Source: Mycolicibacterium confluentis (GTDB lineage: Bacteria; Actinomycetota; Actinomycetes; Mycobacteriales; Mycobacteriaceae). Taken from it: a DNA stretch of 64,000 nucleotides. The notes under the pieces were generated by a model. It made no database searches. It saw only the letters and a list, made by a program, of their open reading frames with translations, and was not told the DNA's origin. A program made the position numbers and the translations under genes. The stretch covers positions 3,286,001 through 3,350,000 of the forward strand of contig NZ_AP022612.1 of the NCBI RefSeq assembly GCF_010729895.1. The letters run 5' to 3'. Of this stretch, positions 24,659 through 34,105 are shown piece by piece (the stretch's first letter is position 1; every line of letters starts with the position of its first letter).

Positions 24659-25754
24659 GGGCGGGCGCTTCAAGCCGGCGGAACTGGTAGTAGGCGGCGC
24701 AGGCTCCCTCGGCCGAGACCATGGTCGCGCCCAGCGGGGTCCGCGGTGTGCAGGCCGTGCCGAAGGCGGGACATTCGTTGGGTTTCATCAGTCCCTGCAG
24801 CACCTCACCGCTGTGACACAGCGTTGACTCCTCGACCTGCAGATGCCCTACTCCGAACCGGATCTCGGCGTCGAACGGCGCCCACCGCGGCGAAAGCGTC
24901 CACCCCGACTGCGGGATCATGCCGATGCCTCGCCACTGCCGATCGGTCACGGTGAACACCTCGGACAGGGTCTGCTGCGCCACGGTGTTGCCCTCGGGGC
25001 TGACCGCGCGCGGATAGGCGTTGCGCAGTTGCGGGGTCCCGGCTTCCAGCAGGTCGACCACCTGACGCACCCCCTCGAGCAGGTCGAGGGGCTCGAAACC
25101 CGTGACGACAATCGGGACCTTGAATTCGTCCACCAGCGGCCCGTATTCGGACATCCCCATCACGGTGCAGACGTGACCGGCCGCCAGGAACCCCTGCACC
25201 CGATTCGTCGGCGAACTCAGGATCGCCCGCATCGCCGGAGGCACGAGCACATGCGACACCAGCATCGAGAAGTTCGTCAGCCCAAGCCGCTGGGCATGCA
25301 CCACCGCCATCGCGTTGGCCGGTGCGGTGGTCTCGAATCCGACACCGAAGAAGACCACCTCCTTCTCCGGATTGTCGGCGGCCACCTTGGTCGCGTCCAG
25401 TGGGGAGTAGACGATGCGGACGTCCCCACCGCGGGCCCGCACACTGAACAGGTCGTGCCGGCTTCCCGGAACCCGCAGCATGTCGCCGAATGAGCAGAAG
25501 ATCACGTCCTCCCGCGCGGCGATCTCCAGGGCCCGGTCGATCATCTCCAGCGGTGTTACACACACCGGACACCCCGGGCCGTGGATGAACTCCACGGCGC
25601 CGTCGAGCAGTTGGTCTAAGCCGTTGCGGATGATCGAATGCGTCTGCCCGCCACAGACCTCCATGATCGTCCACGGTTGGGTGGCACGGTCGCGGATCTG
25701 GTCCACCAACTGTCGTGCCGCCACCGGATCGCGGAACTCGTCCAGGTATCTCAT
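24651..25754 (-). CDS. hypD: Hydrogenase maturation protein HypD (Fe-S scaffold)
   Basis: 367 residues. With HypC it holds the Fe(CN)2CO group during assembly. Conserved segments are [31 protein letters not shown] with the redox cysteines, and [14 protein letters not shown]. The C-terminal 4Fe-4S cysteine set is seen in [16 protein letters not shown] and EGACAAYY. The ATG at 25754 overlaps the hypC stop (ATGA). Confidence 0.96.
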   Translation of the reverse strand: MRYLDEFRDPVAARQLVDQIRDRATQPWTIMEVCGGQTHSIIRNGLDQLLDGAVEFIHGPGCPVCVTPLEMIDRALEIAAREDVIFCSFGDMLRVPGSRHDLFSVRARGGDVRIVYSPLDATKVAADNPEKEVVFFGVGFETTAPANAMAVVHAQRLGLTNFSMLVSHVLVPPAMRAILSSPTNRVQGFLAAGHVCTVMGMSEYGPLVDEFKVPIVVTGFEPLDLLEGVRQVVDLLEAGTPQLRNAYPRAVSPEGNTVAQQTLSEVFTVTDRQWRGIGMIPQSGWTLSPRWAPFDAEIRFGVGHLQVEESTLCHSGEVLQGLMKPNECPAFGTACTPRTPLGATMVSAEGACAAYYQFRRLEAPAHA

Positions 25755-26038
25755 GCTCGTTCCCTCCTTCCAGGCTCCCCGACCTGACCTGCCTCTCCGG
25801 CAAGCTCCTCGGCGAGCACACCGCGCTCACCGAACATCTGCAGCGTCGCGTTGGCGGACTCCTCGTCCAGGCGGGCGATCGCGAAACCCGCATGCACGAT
25901 GGCGTATTCGCCGATCGTCATCTCCGGGAGATAGGCAAGACACACTGTTTTCGTGGTGCCGCCGAAGTCGACAGTCGACATCCGCGTCCCCGAGTCGTCC
26001 CAGATTGCCACCACTCTTCCGGGAATTCCTAGGCACAT
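25751..26038 (-). CDS. hypC: Hydrogenase maturation chaperone HypC, hyp-operon copy
   Basis: 95 residues beginning [10 protein letters not shown], with the essential Cys2 that carries the iron moiety. The [18 protein letters not shown] segment is the usual second half. It is longer at the C-terminus than the second HypC at 36638-36883, with an Arg/Glu-rich tail ending GRRERA. It starts within the 3' end of hypF and overlaps hypD by ATGA, indicating tightly coupled translation. Confidence 0.95.
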   Translation of the reverse strand: MCLGIPGRVVAIWDDSGTRMSTVDFGGTTKTVCLAYLPEMTIGEYAIVHAGFAIARLDEESANATLQMFGERGVLAEELAGEAGQVGEPGRRERA

Positions 26039-28320
26039 CTCGCGCTCCTTTCCGCAGCCGCGATCACAGCCTGCCCCAATGCGAGGCCCCCGTCGTTGCA
26101 CGGCAGCACCCGATGAGTGAGAACTTCGAAACCACGGTCCAACAGGACTTTCCGAAGACCGTCGAGCAGCAGACGGTTGACGAACACCCCGCCGGTCAGC
26201 CCTACGGTGCCGATCCCGGTGGAGGCCGCGCACGCATCAAGACCCAGCGTGCTGGCACGGATCACCGCCTCGTGGAAACCGGCGGCCAAGTCGGCCACGC
26301 CGACGCCGGTCCGCATGCCCTCGACCAGACCGGTGATCAAAGGACTCGGGTCGAGCACACCGGCATCCACCGCGAAGTCCAGCGCCACCGGGCGCCCCGA
26401 CCGGGCGACCTGTTCGAGTTCGACCGCCGCCTGGCCCTCGTAGGTGACCCACTGGCATACGCCGAGCAGGCTGGCCACCGCGTCGAACAACCGGCCCATG
26501 CTGCTGGTCGGAACGCAGCCGACCTGACGCGGAATCTGTTGGGCCAGAATCCTGATCGCGGTGTCGTCGAGCGCGCGCACGCATGGCAGCCGGTGATCCC
26601 AGTCGATGCCGGCGCGGTGCAGCAGATCCAGCGCGATGCGCGCCGGTTGGCGCACCGCTCCCTCCCCGCCCGGCAGCCCGAAGGTCTGCACGTGCCCGAA
26701 CCTGGTGAACCGTGCCGGGTCGGTGATCACGAGCAGTTCGCCACCCCAGATGGTGCCGTCGGAACCGTAGCCGGTGCCGTCGTAGGCCGCGGCGATCATC
26801 GGACTCGCCAACCGCCCCTGCTCGGCCAGCAGTGACACCGCGTGCGCGTGGTGGTGCTGAACGCGGTGCACCGCACTGGAGTGACGAGTGGCCCACGCCG
26901 TGGTCGCATAACCCGGGTGCAGATCACAGGCGAACAACTCCGGCGTGCGGTCGGTCATGAACGCCAGATGACGGTAGGCCGCCTCGAAGCAGGTCTGGGT
27001 ACGCGGGTCGGCCATATCCCCCAGGTGCGACGACATATGTGCGTGGCCGTCGTCGCCCATCAGACAGAAGGTGGTCTTGAGATCACCGCCGGTGGCCAGG
27101 ATCACCTGTGGGCTGTTGATTCCGACCGACACCGGCAGCGGCGCATACCCACGCGAGCGGCGGATCGGCACCGGGTCGCCCGCCGCGTCGAGAGCGAGCA
27201 CCGAGTCCTCACAGGAGACGTGGACGGGGCGGTCGTGGGTGAGCACTCCGTCGGCGAGGCCGTCGATCCAACACAGATCGGCGTCGCGGAAGACGATCGG
27301 CGACCCGCCCTGATTGGCCGAGGTCATCACGAGCGGGTCACCACCGAGTCGATCGAACAACAGGTGGTGCACGGGCGAGTAGGCCAACATGAGGCCGATA
27401 TCCCGCAGGCCAGGGGCCACCGCACGCTGGATCCGCTCGTCGCGGCCGGGCAGCAGCACGATGGGCGCGGCCGGTGAGCACAGCAGCACCTCGGCGTCGG
27501 GGCCGACGTCGGCGAGACGTCGTGCGGTCGCGAGATCGGGCACCATCACCGCAAAGGGCTTAGCGGGACGATCCTTACGCCGCCGCAGCTCAGCCACCGT
27601 CGCCGCGTTCTCGGCCCGACAGGCCAGGTGATACCCGCCGATCCCCTTGATCGCGACGATCATTCCGTCCCGCAACGCTGCCGCCGCGGCGGCCAGCGGG
27701 CCGTCGGCGCTGACTCCCCCGGGCCCCTCCCAGCGCAGGGTGGGCCCGCAGTCGGGACACGCGATGGTCTGGGCGTGGAATCGCCGGTCGGCGGGATCGT
27801 GGTACTCGGCGGCGCACCGCGCACACATCACGAATCCGGCCATGGTCGTCGCGGGCCGGTCGTAGGGCAGGTCGGTGATCACCGTGTACCGCGGACCGCA
27901 GTTGGTGCAGGTGATGAAAGCGTGCCCCGAGCGCCGATCGGTCGGGTCTCGGAGTTCCCGCAGGCAGTCGGCGCAGATCGCGATGTCAGGCGGCACGAGG
28001 GTGCGTCCCTGACCGCGCGCGCTGTCGACGATCTCGAAACCGACGCCACCACGCGGCGGCACATCGGTCCGCTGAAGCGCATCGATCCTGGCCATCGGAG
28101 GGGCTCGCAACTGGATTTCGGCCACCACGGCGTCGACGACCTCGGGCGCACCCTCCACCTCGCAGTGCACCGATCCGGCATCGTTGAACACGAACCCGAT
28201 GGCGCCGTACCGGAGGGCCGCGCGCGCCACCGCGGGCCGAAAACCGACGCCCTGCACCACGCCGGCGATGTCGAGGCGCACTCGCACCGTCGTCGGAGAC
28301 GTCGTCAATCTGCTGGTCAC
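26029..28320 (-). CDS. hypF: Hydrogenase maturation carbamoyltransferase HypF
   Basis: 763 residues. HypF makes carbamoyl-adenylate from carbamoyl phosphate and ATP and passes the carbamoyl group to HypE. Domain order is acylphosphatase (about 10-95, VQGVGFRPAVARAA), two Zn fingers (about 105-185, CADCLREL...CTNCGPRYT and CARCAAEY...CPDCGPT), YrdC-like (about 195-380, KGIGGYHLACRAEN) and Kae1-like (HHHAHAVSLLAEQG; AAYDGTGYGSDGTIWGGE). GTG 28320 is the start. It is divergent from hypA, from which it is separated by 119 bp. Confidence 0.96.
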   Translation of the reverse strand: MTSRLTTSPTTVRVRLDIAGVVQGVGFRPAVARAALRYGAIGFVFNDAGSVHCEVEGAPEVVDAVVAEIQLRAPPMARIDALQRTDVPPRGGVGFEIVDSARGQGRTLVPPDIAICADCLRELRDPTDRRSGHAFITCTNCGPRYTVITDLPYDRPATTMAGFVMCARCAAEYHDPADRRFHAQTIACPDCGPTLRWEGPGGVSADGPLAAAAAALRDGMIVAIKGIGGYHLACRAENAATVAELRRRKDRPAKPFAVMVPDLATARRLADVGPDAEVLLCSPAAPIVLLPGRDERIQRAVAPGLRDIGLMLAYSPVHHLLFDRLGGDPLVMTSANQGGSPIVFRDADLCWIDGLADGVLTHDRPVHVSCEDSVLALDAAGDPVPIRRSRGYAPLPVSVGINSPQVILATGGDLKTTFCLMGDDGHAHMSSHLGDMADPRTQTCFEAAYRHLAFMTDRTPELFACDLHPGYATTAWATRHSSAVHRVQHHHAHAVSLLAEQGRLASPMIAAAYDGTGYGSDGTIWGGELLVITDPARFTRFGHVQTFGLPGGEGAVRQPARIALDLLHRAGIDWDHRLPCVRALDDTAIRILAQQIPRQVGCVPTSSMGRLFDAVASLLGVCQWVTYEGQAAVELEQVARSGRPVALDFAVDAGVLDPSPLITGLVEGMRTGVGVADLAAGFHEAVIRASTLGLDACAASTGIGTVGLTGGVFVNRLLLDGLRKVLLDRGFEVLTHRVLPCNDGGLALGQAVIAAAERSARCA

Positions 28321-28439
28321 TGACCCCCTCGCACCGGATGGGCTGTCGATGCGTCGGCAGCTTCCAGGCTAGACCCGCGGGCGGCCGCCGCGATCACGAT
28401 TCGGCACAGAATCTGCGCGCGACGGAGCACCATGGAGGG
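28321..28439. promoter_or_regulatory. Divergent promoter region hypF / hypA-hhy operon
   Basis: The 119-bp gap is the only intergenic space from which both the leftward hypFCDE operon and the rightward hypAB-hhy operon could be transcribed as wholes. I see no strong symmetric operator in it. Assignment as a promoter region rests on gene layout. Confidence 0.55.
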
Positions 28440-28775
28440 GTGCACGAGTTGTCGCTGTGCCAGGCGATCGTCTCCGTGGTCAGATCCGCTGCCCAGGGCC
28501 GGCATGTCGAGGTCGTGCGGGTGCGGGTCGGGGCGCTGCGTCAGGTGGTGCCCGAGTCGCTCGAGTTCTGTTGGTCGCTGCTGCGGGACCACGAGGATCT
28601 GGCCGACGCCGAACTGGAACTCGAACTGGTGTCCGGTGAGGTGGTGTGCCGGAATTGTCGGCAGCGTTCACAGATCGACTCGCGCTGGTCGGTCTGCTGC
28701 CCGGCATGCGAGAGCGCCGACGTCGAGATCACCCGGGGCAGTGAATTCCTCGTGACATCGCTGGACGTCACGTGA
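28440..28775 (+). CDS. hypA: Hydrogenase nickel-insertion protein HypA
   Basis: 111 residues. The GTG at 28440 is chosen because it gives the invariant Met-His-Glu-Leu-Ser start, where His2 binds nickel; longer frames upstream lack this. The zinc site is CRNCRQ...CPACES (two CxxC pairs). VVPESLEFCWSLL is the family core helix. HypA hands nickel to the large subunit with HypB, and it is the first gene of the rightward operon. Confidence 0.93.
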   Translation: MHELSLCQAIVSVVRSAAQGRHVEVVRVRVGALRQVVPESLEFCWSLLRDHEDLADAELELELVSGEVVCRNCRQRSQIDSRWSVCCPACESADVEITRGSEFLVTSLDVT

Positions 28776-28787
28776 AAGGTGGCAGCC

Positions 28788-29594
28788 ATGGGCCGATTTC
28801 ACCGTCATGACGACGGTACGGTGCACAGCCACGAGCACAACGGCACCGGACATGATCACGGCGACCACAGCGGCTATTCGACCGGTTCACAGCGGATCGA
28901 GGTGCTCGAGTCGATCTTCGCTGAGAATGACACGCGCGCCGCCATCAACCGAAGCATGTTCGAGGCCAACGGGATCCGGGCGATGAACCTGATGAGCTCG
29001 CCGGGGTCGGGCAAGACGACGGTACTGTCCGCGACATTGGACGCACTGGCCGACGAGTTCTCGATCGGCGTCATCGAGGGCGACATCGCCACCGATCTGG
29101 ATGCCGCCAAGCTCGAAGGCCGCGGCGCCCAGATTTCACTGCTCAACACCGACAACGGCTTCGGTGGCGAATGCCATCTGGACGCGCCCATGATCAACCG
29201 CGCACTGCAGGGGCTCGACCTGCCCGGCCTCGATCTCGTCATCGTCGAGAATGTCGGCAACCTGGTGTGCCCGGCGGAATTCGACGTCGGCGAGCACGCC
29301 AAGGCGATGGTCTACTCCGTGACCGAGGGGGAGGACAAACCGCTGAAGTATCCGGTGATGTTCCGCGCAGTGGATGTGGTGCTGCTGAACAAGATCGATC
29401 TGGTTCCTCACCTCGGCGTCGACCTCGATCAGTACGTCGATCATGTCCGCATGGTCAACCCGTCGGCCGTGATCCTTCCGGTCAGCGCGCGCACCGGAGC
29501 AGGCATGAGGGCCTGGTTCGATTGGCTGCGCCGGTTCATCGCAAACGACGATTCGTTGACATCGACGAGTGCACGGAGTAGACCCAAGAACTAA
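28788..29594 (+). CDS. hypB: Hydrogenase nickel-insertion GTPase HypB
   Basis: 268 residues from ATG 28788, which has AAAGG 8 bases upstream. The N-terminus is His-rich (FHRHDDGTVHSHEHNGTGHD), a nickel-storage feature. SPGSGKTTVLSA is the P-loop, IEGDIATDLDA switch I, VIVENVGNLVCPAEFD switch II with the metal-binding Cys, and NKIDLVPH the guanine-specificity motif. It drives nickel delivery to the hydrogenase by GTP hydrolysis. It is followed by hhyS after 69 bp. Confidence 0.95.
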   Translation: MGRFHRHDDGTVHSHEHNGTGHDHGDHSGYSTGSQRIEVLESIFAENDTRAAINRSMFEANGIRAMNLMSSPGSGKTTVLSATLDALADEFSIGVIEGDIATDLDAAKLEGRGAQISLLNTDNGFGGECHLDAPMINRALQGLDLPGLDLVIVENVGNLVCPAEFDVGEHAKAMVYSVTEGEDKPLKYPVMFRAVDVVLLNKIDLVPHLGVDLDQYVDHVRMVNPSAVILPVSARTGAGMRAWFDWLRRFIANDDSLTSTSARSRPKN

Positions 29595-29663
29595 CGCCGC
29601 GCAAGTGGGCCGACGCTCGACTCCTGCGGCGCAGGGGTTCAGCCCGCCCCGGGAAGCTGCAGC

Positions 29664-30719
29664 ATGCTCACTGAAGCAGCAGTCAAAGCGGAAGAAACAC
29701 TGATCCATGTTCTGTGGATCAATGCAGGTCTCAGTTGTGACGGCGATTCGGTGGCGTTGACTGCCGCCACCCAGCCCACGGTCGAGGAGATAGCCCTCGG
29801 CGCGCTGCCAGGCCTGCCCAAGGTCGCGGTGCACTGGCCGTTGATCGACTTCGAATGTGGACCTGCCGGTGGTGCCGACGATTTCCTCTCCTGGTTCTTC
29901 AAGGCCGACCGCGGCGAACTCGAGCCCTTCGTCCTCGTGGTCGAAGGCTCGATCCCGAACGAGGAACTCCATGACGAGGGGTACTGGTGCGGATTCGGCA
30001 ACGATCCCGCCACCGGCCAACCGATGACCACCAGTGAATGGCTGGACCGGCTGGCGCCGAAGGCCACGGCCCTCGTCGCCGCAGGCACCTGCGCCACCTA
30101 CGGCGGCATCCATGCGATGGCCGGGAACCCGACTGGGGCGATGGGGGTGCCGGACTACCTGGGGTGGGACTGGAAGAGCAAGGCCGGAATTCCGATCGTC
30201 TGCGTACCGGGGTGTCCCACCCACCCGGACAACCTGTCGGAGACGTTGACCTACCTGCTCTACATGGCCACCGGCCAGGCACCGATGATCCCCCTCGACG
30301 ACGCGCTGCGACCGCAGTGGCTGTTCGGCAACACGGTGCACGAAGGCTGCGATCGGGCCGGCTACTACGAGCAGGGCGACTTCGCCACCGAGTACGGCTC
30401 CCACAAGTGCATCGTGAAGCTGGGCTGCTGGGGTCCGGTCGTGAAATGCAATGTGCCCAAGCGCGGTTGGATCAACGGCATCGGCGGCTGCCCCAACGTC
30501 GGGGGGATCTGCATCGGCTGCACAATGCCTGGATTCCCGGACAAGTTCATGCCGTTCATGGATGAACCGCCCGGCGGGAAGCTGTCCACCGCGGCGTCGG
30601 GTCTGTACGGATCGGTGATCCGCAGCCTGCGCCACGTCACCGGCCACACCGTGGACCGGGAGCCGAAGTGGCGACACCGCGGCACGGAACTCGTCACCGG
30701 CGCGCGTCGCACCTGGTAG
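29664..30719 (+). CDS. hhyS: Group 1h (actinobacterial, high-affinity) [NiFe]-hydrogenase small subunit
   Basis: 351 residues, with no Tat signal peptide, so the enzyme should face the cytoplasm. It carries three Fe-S clusters passing electrons from H2. The proximal-cluster ligands read C25-x-x-D28 (LSCDGDSV), C143 (AAGTCATYG) and C184 (VPGCPTHP). The usual second Cys is replaced by Asp, which matches the Cys3Asp cluster described for the Ralstonia actinobacterial-type hydrogenase. Medial and distal ligands lie in HEGCDRAG, HKCIVKLGCWG, VKCNVP, IGGCPN and ICIGCTMPGFPD. This enzyme class oxidises trace atmospheric H2 for survival energy. Confidence 0.93.
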   Translation: MLTEAAVKAEETLIHVLWINAGLSCDGDSVALTAATQPTVEEIALGALPGLPKVAVHWPLIDFECGPAGGADDFLSWFFKADRGELEPFVLVVEGSIPNEELHDEGYWCGFGNDPATGQPMTTSEWLDRLAPKATALVAAGTCATYGGIHAMAGNPTGAMGVPDYLGWDWKSKAGIPIVCVPGCPTHPDNLSETLTYLLYMATGQAPMIPLDDALRPQWLFGNTVHEGCDRAGYYEQGDFATEYGSHKCIVKLGCWGPVVKCNVPKRGWINGIGGCPNVGGICIGCTMPGFPDKFMPFMDEPPGGKLSTAASGLYGSVIRSLRHVTGHTVDREPKWRHRGTELVTGARRTW

Positions 30720-30749
30720 CACTGACCAACGGAATCGAAGGCACCCACG

Positions 30750-32546
30750 ATGACCACCATCATCCCCGAGCCGTCGCAGATGACGAACGAACCAGGCCAA
30801 CTCGTTGAGATGGCCTGGGATCCGATCACCAGAATCGTCGGCAGCCTCGGCATCTACACCAAGATCGACTTCGAGAACCGGCAGGTCGTCGAATGCAGGA
30901 GCACCTCGTCGATATTCCGCGGCTACTCAATCTTCATGAAGGGCAAGGATCCGCGTGATGCGCACTTCATCACCAGCCGCATCTGCGGAATCTGTGGCGA
31001 CAACCACGCCACCTGCTCCTGCTACGCCCAGAACATGGCCTACGGAGTCAAACCCCCACACTTGGGCGAATGGCTGATCAACCTCGGCGAGGCCGCCGAA
31101 TACATGTTCGACCACAACATCTTTCAGGAGAACCTGGTCGGCGTGGACTACTGCGAGAAGATGGTCGCCGAGACCAACCCCGGGGTGCTCAAGAAGGCGG
31201 AGAACACCGCGGCGCCGCACGCTGACGCCCACGGCTACAAGACCATCGCCGACATCATGCGCGCCCTCAACCCGTTCTCCGGGGAGTTCTACCGGGAAGC
31301 CCTGCAGGTCAGCCGTTACACCCGAGAGATGTTCTGCCTCATGGAGGGTCGGCACGTCCATCCGTCGACGCTGTACCCAGGTGGCATCGGCACGTCGGCC
31401 ACCGTTCAGTTGATGACCGACTACATGAGCCGGCTGATGCGCTACATCGAGTTCATGAAGAAGGTCGTGCCGATGCACGACGATCTCTTCGACTTCTTCT
31501 ACGAAGCCATCCCCGGCTACGACAAGGTCGGCCTGCGCCGCACCCTGCTCGGGTGTTGGGGCAGCTTCCAGGATCCCGAGGTGTGCAACTTCGCCTACAA
31601 GGACATGGAACGGTGGGGCGACGCGATGTTCGTCACCCCGGGTGTGGTGATCGACGGCAAACTGCACACCCACTCGCTGCTGGACATCAACCTGGGGATC
31701 CGGATCCTGCTCGGCAGTTCGTATTACGACGACTGGTCCGATCAGGAGATGTTCGTCAAGACCGATCCCCTCGGCAACCCGATCGACCGCAGGCACCCGT
31801 GGAATCAGCACACCAATCCACACCCGCAGAAGCGCGATCTGGAGGACAAATACAGCTGGGTGATGTCACCGCGCTGGTTCGACGGCACCGATCACCTGGC
31901 CCTGGACACCGGCGGCGGTGCGCTGGCCCGGATGTGGTCCACCGCGCTGGCGGGCCTGGTCGACATCGGCTACGTCAAGTCCACCGGACACAGCGTCCAG
32001 ATCAACCTGCCCAAGACCGCGCTCAAAGGCCCGGTCGAACTGGAATGGCACGTGCCCACGGCCGGGTCGAACACCATCGAACGCAACCGGGCCCGCACGT
32101 ACTTCCAGGCCTACGCGGCCGCTGCCGCACTGCATTTCGCCGAGAAGGCGTTGGTGGAGATCCGCGCGGGGCGTACGAAGACGTGGGAGAAGTTCGAGGT
32201 GCCCGACGAGGCGATCGGCTGCGGGTTCACCGAGGCGGTGCGCGGCGTGCTGAGCCATCACATGGTGATCCGCGACGGCAAGATCGCCAACTACCATCCC
32301 TATCCGCCCACCCCGTGGAACGCCAGCCCACGCGACAGCTACGACACACCGGGCCCCTACGAGGATGCGGTGCAGGACCAGCCGATCTTCGAGGAGAACA
32401 ACCGGGAGAACTTCAAGGGCATCGACATCATGCGCACGGTCCGCAGTTTCGACCCGTGCCTGCCGTGCGGTGTCCACATGTATCTCGGAGGCGGCAAGAC
32501 CCTGCAGAGGCTGCATTCGCCCACCCAGACCGCCACCGGGGAGTAG
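30750..32546 (+). CDS. hhyL: Group 1h [NiFe]-hydrogenase large subunit
   Basis: 598 residues, the longer size typical of this group. Nickel ligands are C79 and C82 (TSRICGICGDNH) and C570 and C573 (SFDPCLPCGVHM). A tail of 22 residues follows H576, the position at which maturation proteases usually cut, and the protease gene at 36144 is in the same operon. It binds the Ni-Fe(CN)2CO centre and oxidises H2. It follows hhyS by 30 bp. Its length and the Cys/Asp pattern of its partner argue against group 2a (Huc). Confidence 0.94.
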   Translation: MTTIIPEPSQMTNEPGQLVEMAWDPITRIVGSLGIYTKIDFENRQVVECRSTSSIFRGYSIFMKGKDPRDAHFITSRICGICGDNHATCSCYAQNMAYGVKPPHLGEWLINLGEAAEYMFDHNIFQENLVGVDYCEKMVAETNPGVLKKAENTAAPHADAHGYKTIADIMRALNPFSGEFYREALQVSRYTREMFCLMEGRHVHPSTLYPGGIGTSATVQLMTDYMSRLMRYIEFMKKVVPMHDDLFDFFYEAIPGYDKVGLRRTLLGCWGSFQDPEVCNFAYKDMERWGDAMFVTPGVVIDGKLHTHSLLDINLGIRILLGSSYYDDWSDQEMFVKTDPLGNPIDRRHPWNQHTNPHPQKRDLEDKYSWVMSPRWFDGTDHLALDTGGGALARMWSTALAGLVDIGYVKSTGHSVQINLPKTALKGPVELEWHVPTAGSNTIERNRARTYFQAYAAAAALHFAEKALVEIRAGRTKTWEKFEVPDEAIGCGFTEAVRGVLSHHMVIRDGKIANYHPYPPTPWNASPRDSYDTPGPYEDAVQDQPIFEENNRENFKGIDIMRTVRSFDPCLPCGVHMYLGGGKTLQRLHSPTQTATGE

Positions 32547-32549
32547 CAC

Positions 32550-33491
32550 ATGGCAGGCCGCGCGGATCCTTCGGCGGAGGACGGCCGATGGCGCGCGGCG
32601 GGCGACCGGATCCAGGCGCTGTTCGACGCCGCCGGCGGGATGGGCGGCACCCGCGCGCGGGAGCGTGCCGAAGCGCTCGTCGGTGAGGTCGTCGGCCTTT
32701 ATGGCGAGGCGCTGCACCGGATGCTCGCGATGGCCGATGACGCGCAGGTCGAAAGACTGGCCCAGGACGATCTGGTGGCCAGCCTGCTGCTGGTGCACGG
32801 TCTGCACCCGCACGATGTGCACCGCAGGGTGTCCGACGCCCTCGAGCGGGTGCGCCCCTACCTGGGGTCGCACGGCGGAGACGTTGAACTGCTCGAGGTG
32901 GTGGCCGGGCCGCAGGGCAGCACCGCCCGGTTGCGTTTCGCCGGCAGCTGCCAGAGCTGCCCGTCCTCGGCGGTGACGCTCGAATTCGCGGTCGAGGACG
33001 CCGTACGGGCTGCCGCACCGGAGGTCACCACCGTCGAGGTCGTCACCGAGCAGGCCGAACCGGCCGAACCCGGCGCGCCGGTGATTCCCGCCGACTCCCT
33101 GCTCGACCAGGTGCGGGCCCGAGGAGCCGCAGCGGTGCGGACCGTCTGGCATGCGGTCCCGGAACTCGGCGACCTGACCCCCGGCGAGGTCGGCGGGTTC
33201 GAGGTCGGCGGCACCGGTGTGCTGGCCTGCCGGGTCGGTGATTCCCTCTACGCCTACCGCGACCACTGTCCGTCGTGTGGCGACTCGTTGTCCGGGGCCG
33301 CCCTGCACCGCGCGGCGGGCTCGCGGGATGCGGTGCTGCGCTGTCCCCGATGTCATGCCCACTACGACGCGGTGCACGCCGGTGCAGGACTGGGTGACAC
33401 TTTCGGGCACCTGGACCCGCTGCCACTGCTGATCCGCGACGGCGTGCTCAGTCTCGCGGTCGACGTCGAACCGACCGAGGTTTCGGCATGA
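32550..33491 (+). CDS. NifU-like / Rieske-like fusion protein of the hydrogenase operon
   Basis: 313 residues in two parts. Residues about 90-165 form a NifU C-terminal-type Fe-S domain (VRPYLGSHGGDVELLEVV; GSCQSCPSS, the CxxC pair). Residues about 215-300 resemble a Rieske ferredoxin fold, but the cluster motifs are HCPSCGDSL and RCPRCHAHYD rather than a simple CxH...CxxH, so the ligands may be changed. Proteins of this type accompany hhySL in actinobacteria and may carry electrons from the hydrogenase or help assemble its clusters. It starts 3 bp after hhyL and overlaps the next gene (ATGA). Confidence 0.78.
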   Translation: MAGRADPSAEDGRWRAAGDRIQALFDAAGGMGGTRARERAEALVGEVVGLYGEALHRMLAMADDAQVERLAQDDLVASLLLVHGLHPHDVHRRVSDALERVRPYLGSHGGDVELLEVVAGPQGSTARLRFAGSCQSCPSSAVTLEFAVEDAVRAAAPEVTTVEVVTEQAEPAEPGAPVIPADSLLDQVRARGAAAVRTVWHAVPELGDLTPGEVGGFEVGGTGVLACRVGDSLYAYRDHCPSCGDSLSGAALHRAAGSRDAVLRCPRCHAHYDAVHAGAGLGDTFGHLDPLPLLIRDGVLSLAVDVEPTEVSA

Positions 33492-34105
33492 CCACACCCT
33501 TCGACATCCTGTCGCGCATCACCTCCCGGCCGCCGCCACAGACCGGTGAGCGCTGCGAGATGTGCTCGGAGCCGATCGGCGACGAGCATCAGCATGTCGT
33601 CAGCGTGGCCGGCCGCCAACTCATGTGCGTGTGCCGCGGGTGCTGGCTGTTGTTCCCCGCTGACACCGCCGACCTGCGCTACCGTGCGGTGCCCGACCGG
33701 TGCCTGTCGTTTCCGGATTTCGCCGTGGACCGGCGAGCCTGGGACGCGCTGCAGATCCCGGTCGGGGTGGCGTTCTTCTTTCGGAACTCCGCGCTCGGCC
33801 GCGTCGTCGCCTTCTATCCCGGTCCGGCCGGGGCGTGCGAATCCGAACTCGACCTCGCCCAGTGGGAGGCGATCACCGCGGCCGACACCCGCATCTCCGA
33901 AGTCGTCGACGACGTCGAGGCGCTGTTGATCCGGCTGCCCGAAACCGGTCCACCGCAATGTTTTCTGGTTCCGATCGACGTCTGCTATGAGTTCGTCGGC
34001 GGCCTGCGCACGGTGTGGCGCGGGTTCGACGGCGGCGGCGACGCCCGCGCGTTCATCGACGCCTTCTTCGCCGCGCTCGCCGCACGCGCCAAGGAGCGGC
34101 GATGA
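33488..34105 (+). CDS. DUF5947 family protein of the hydrogenase operon
   Basis: 205 residues. An N-terminal zinc-ribbon-like pair of motifs (ERCEMCSEPIGDEHQH; MCVCRGCWLLF) is followed by an alpha/beta part with AFFFRNSALGRVVAFYPGPAG and CFLVPIDVCYEFVGGLR. The family is found with group 1h hydrogenases and has no assigned activity. Overlaps of ATGA on both sides show that it is translated with its neighbours. The cysteines suggest metal binding, perhaps in maturation or electron transfer. Confidence 0.75.
   Translation: MTTPFDILSRITSRPPPQTGERCEMCSEPIGDEHQHVVSVAGRQLMCVCRGCWLLFPADTADLRYRAVPDRCLSFPDFAVDRRAWDALQIPVGVAFFFRNSALGRVVAFYPGPAGACESELDLAQWEAITAADTRISEVVDDVEALLIRLPETGPPQCFLVPIDVCYEFVGGLRTVWRGFDGGGDARAFIDAFFAALAARAKERR

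Noticed and set aside
29664..32546. Assignment of the hydrogenase to group 2a (Huc type)
   Set aside because: The 598-residue large subunit and the C-x-x-D small-subunit motif fit group 1h better, and no HucM-like gene is present upstream of the small subunit.
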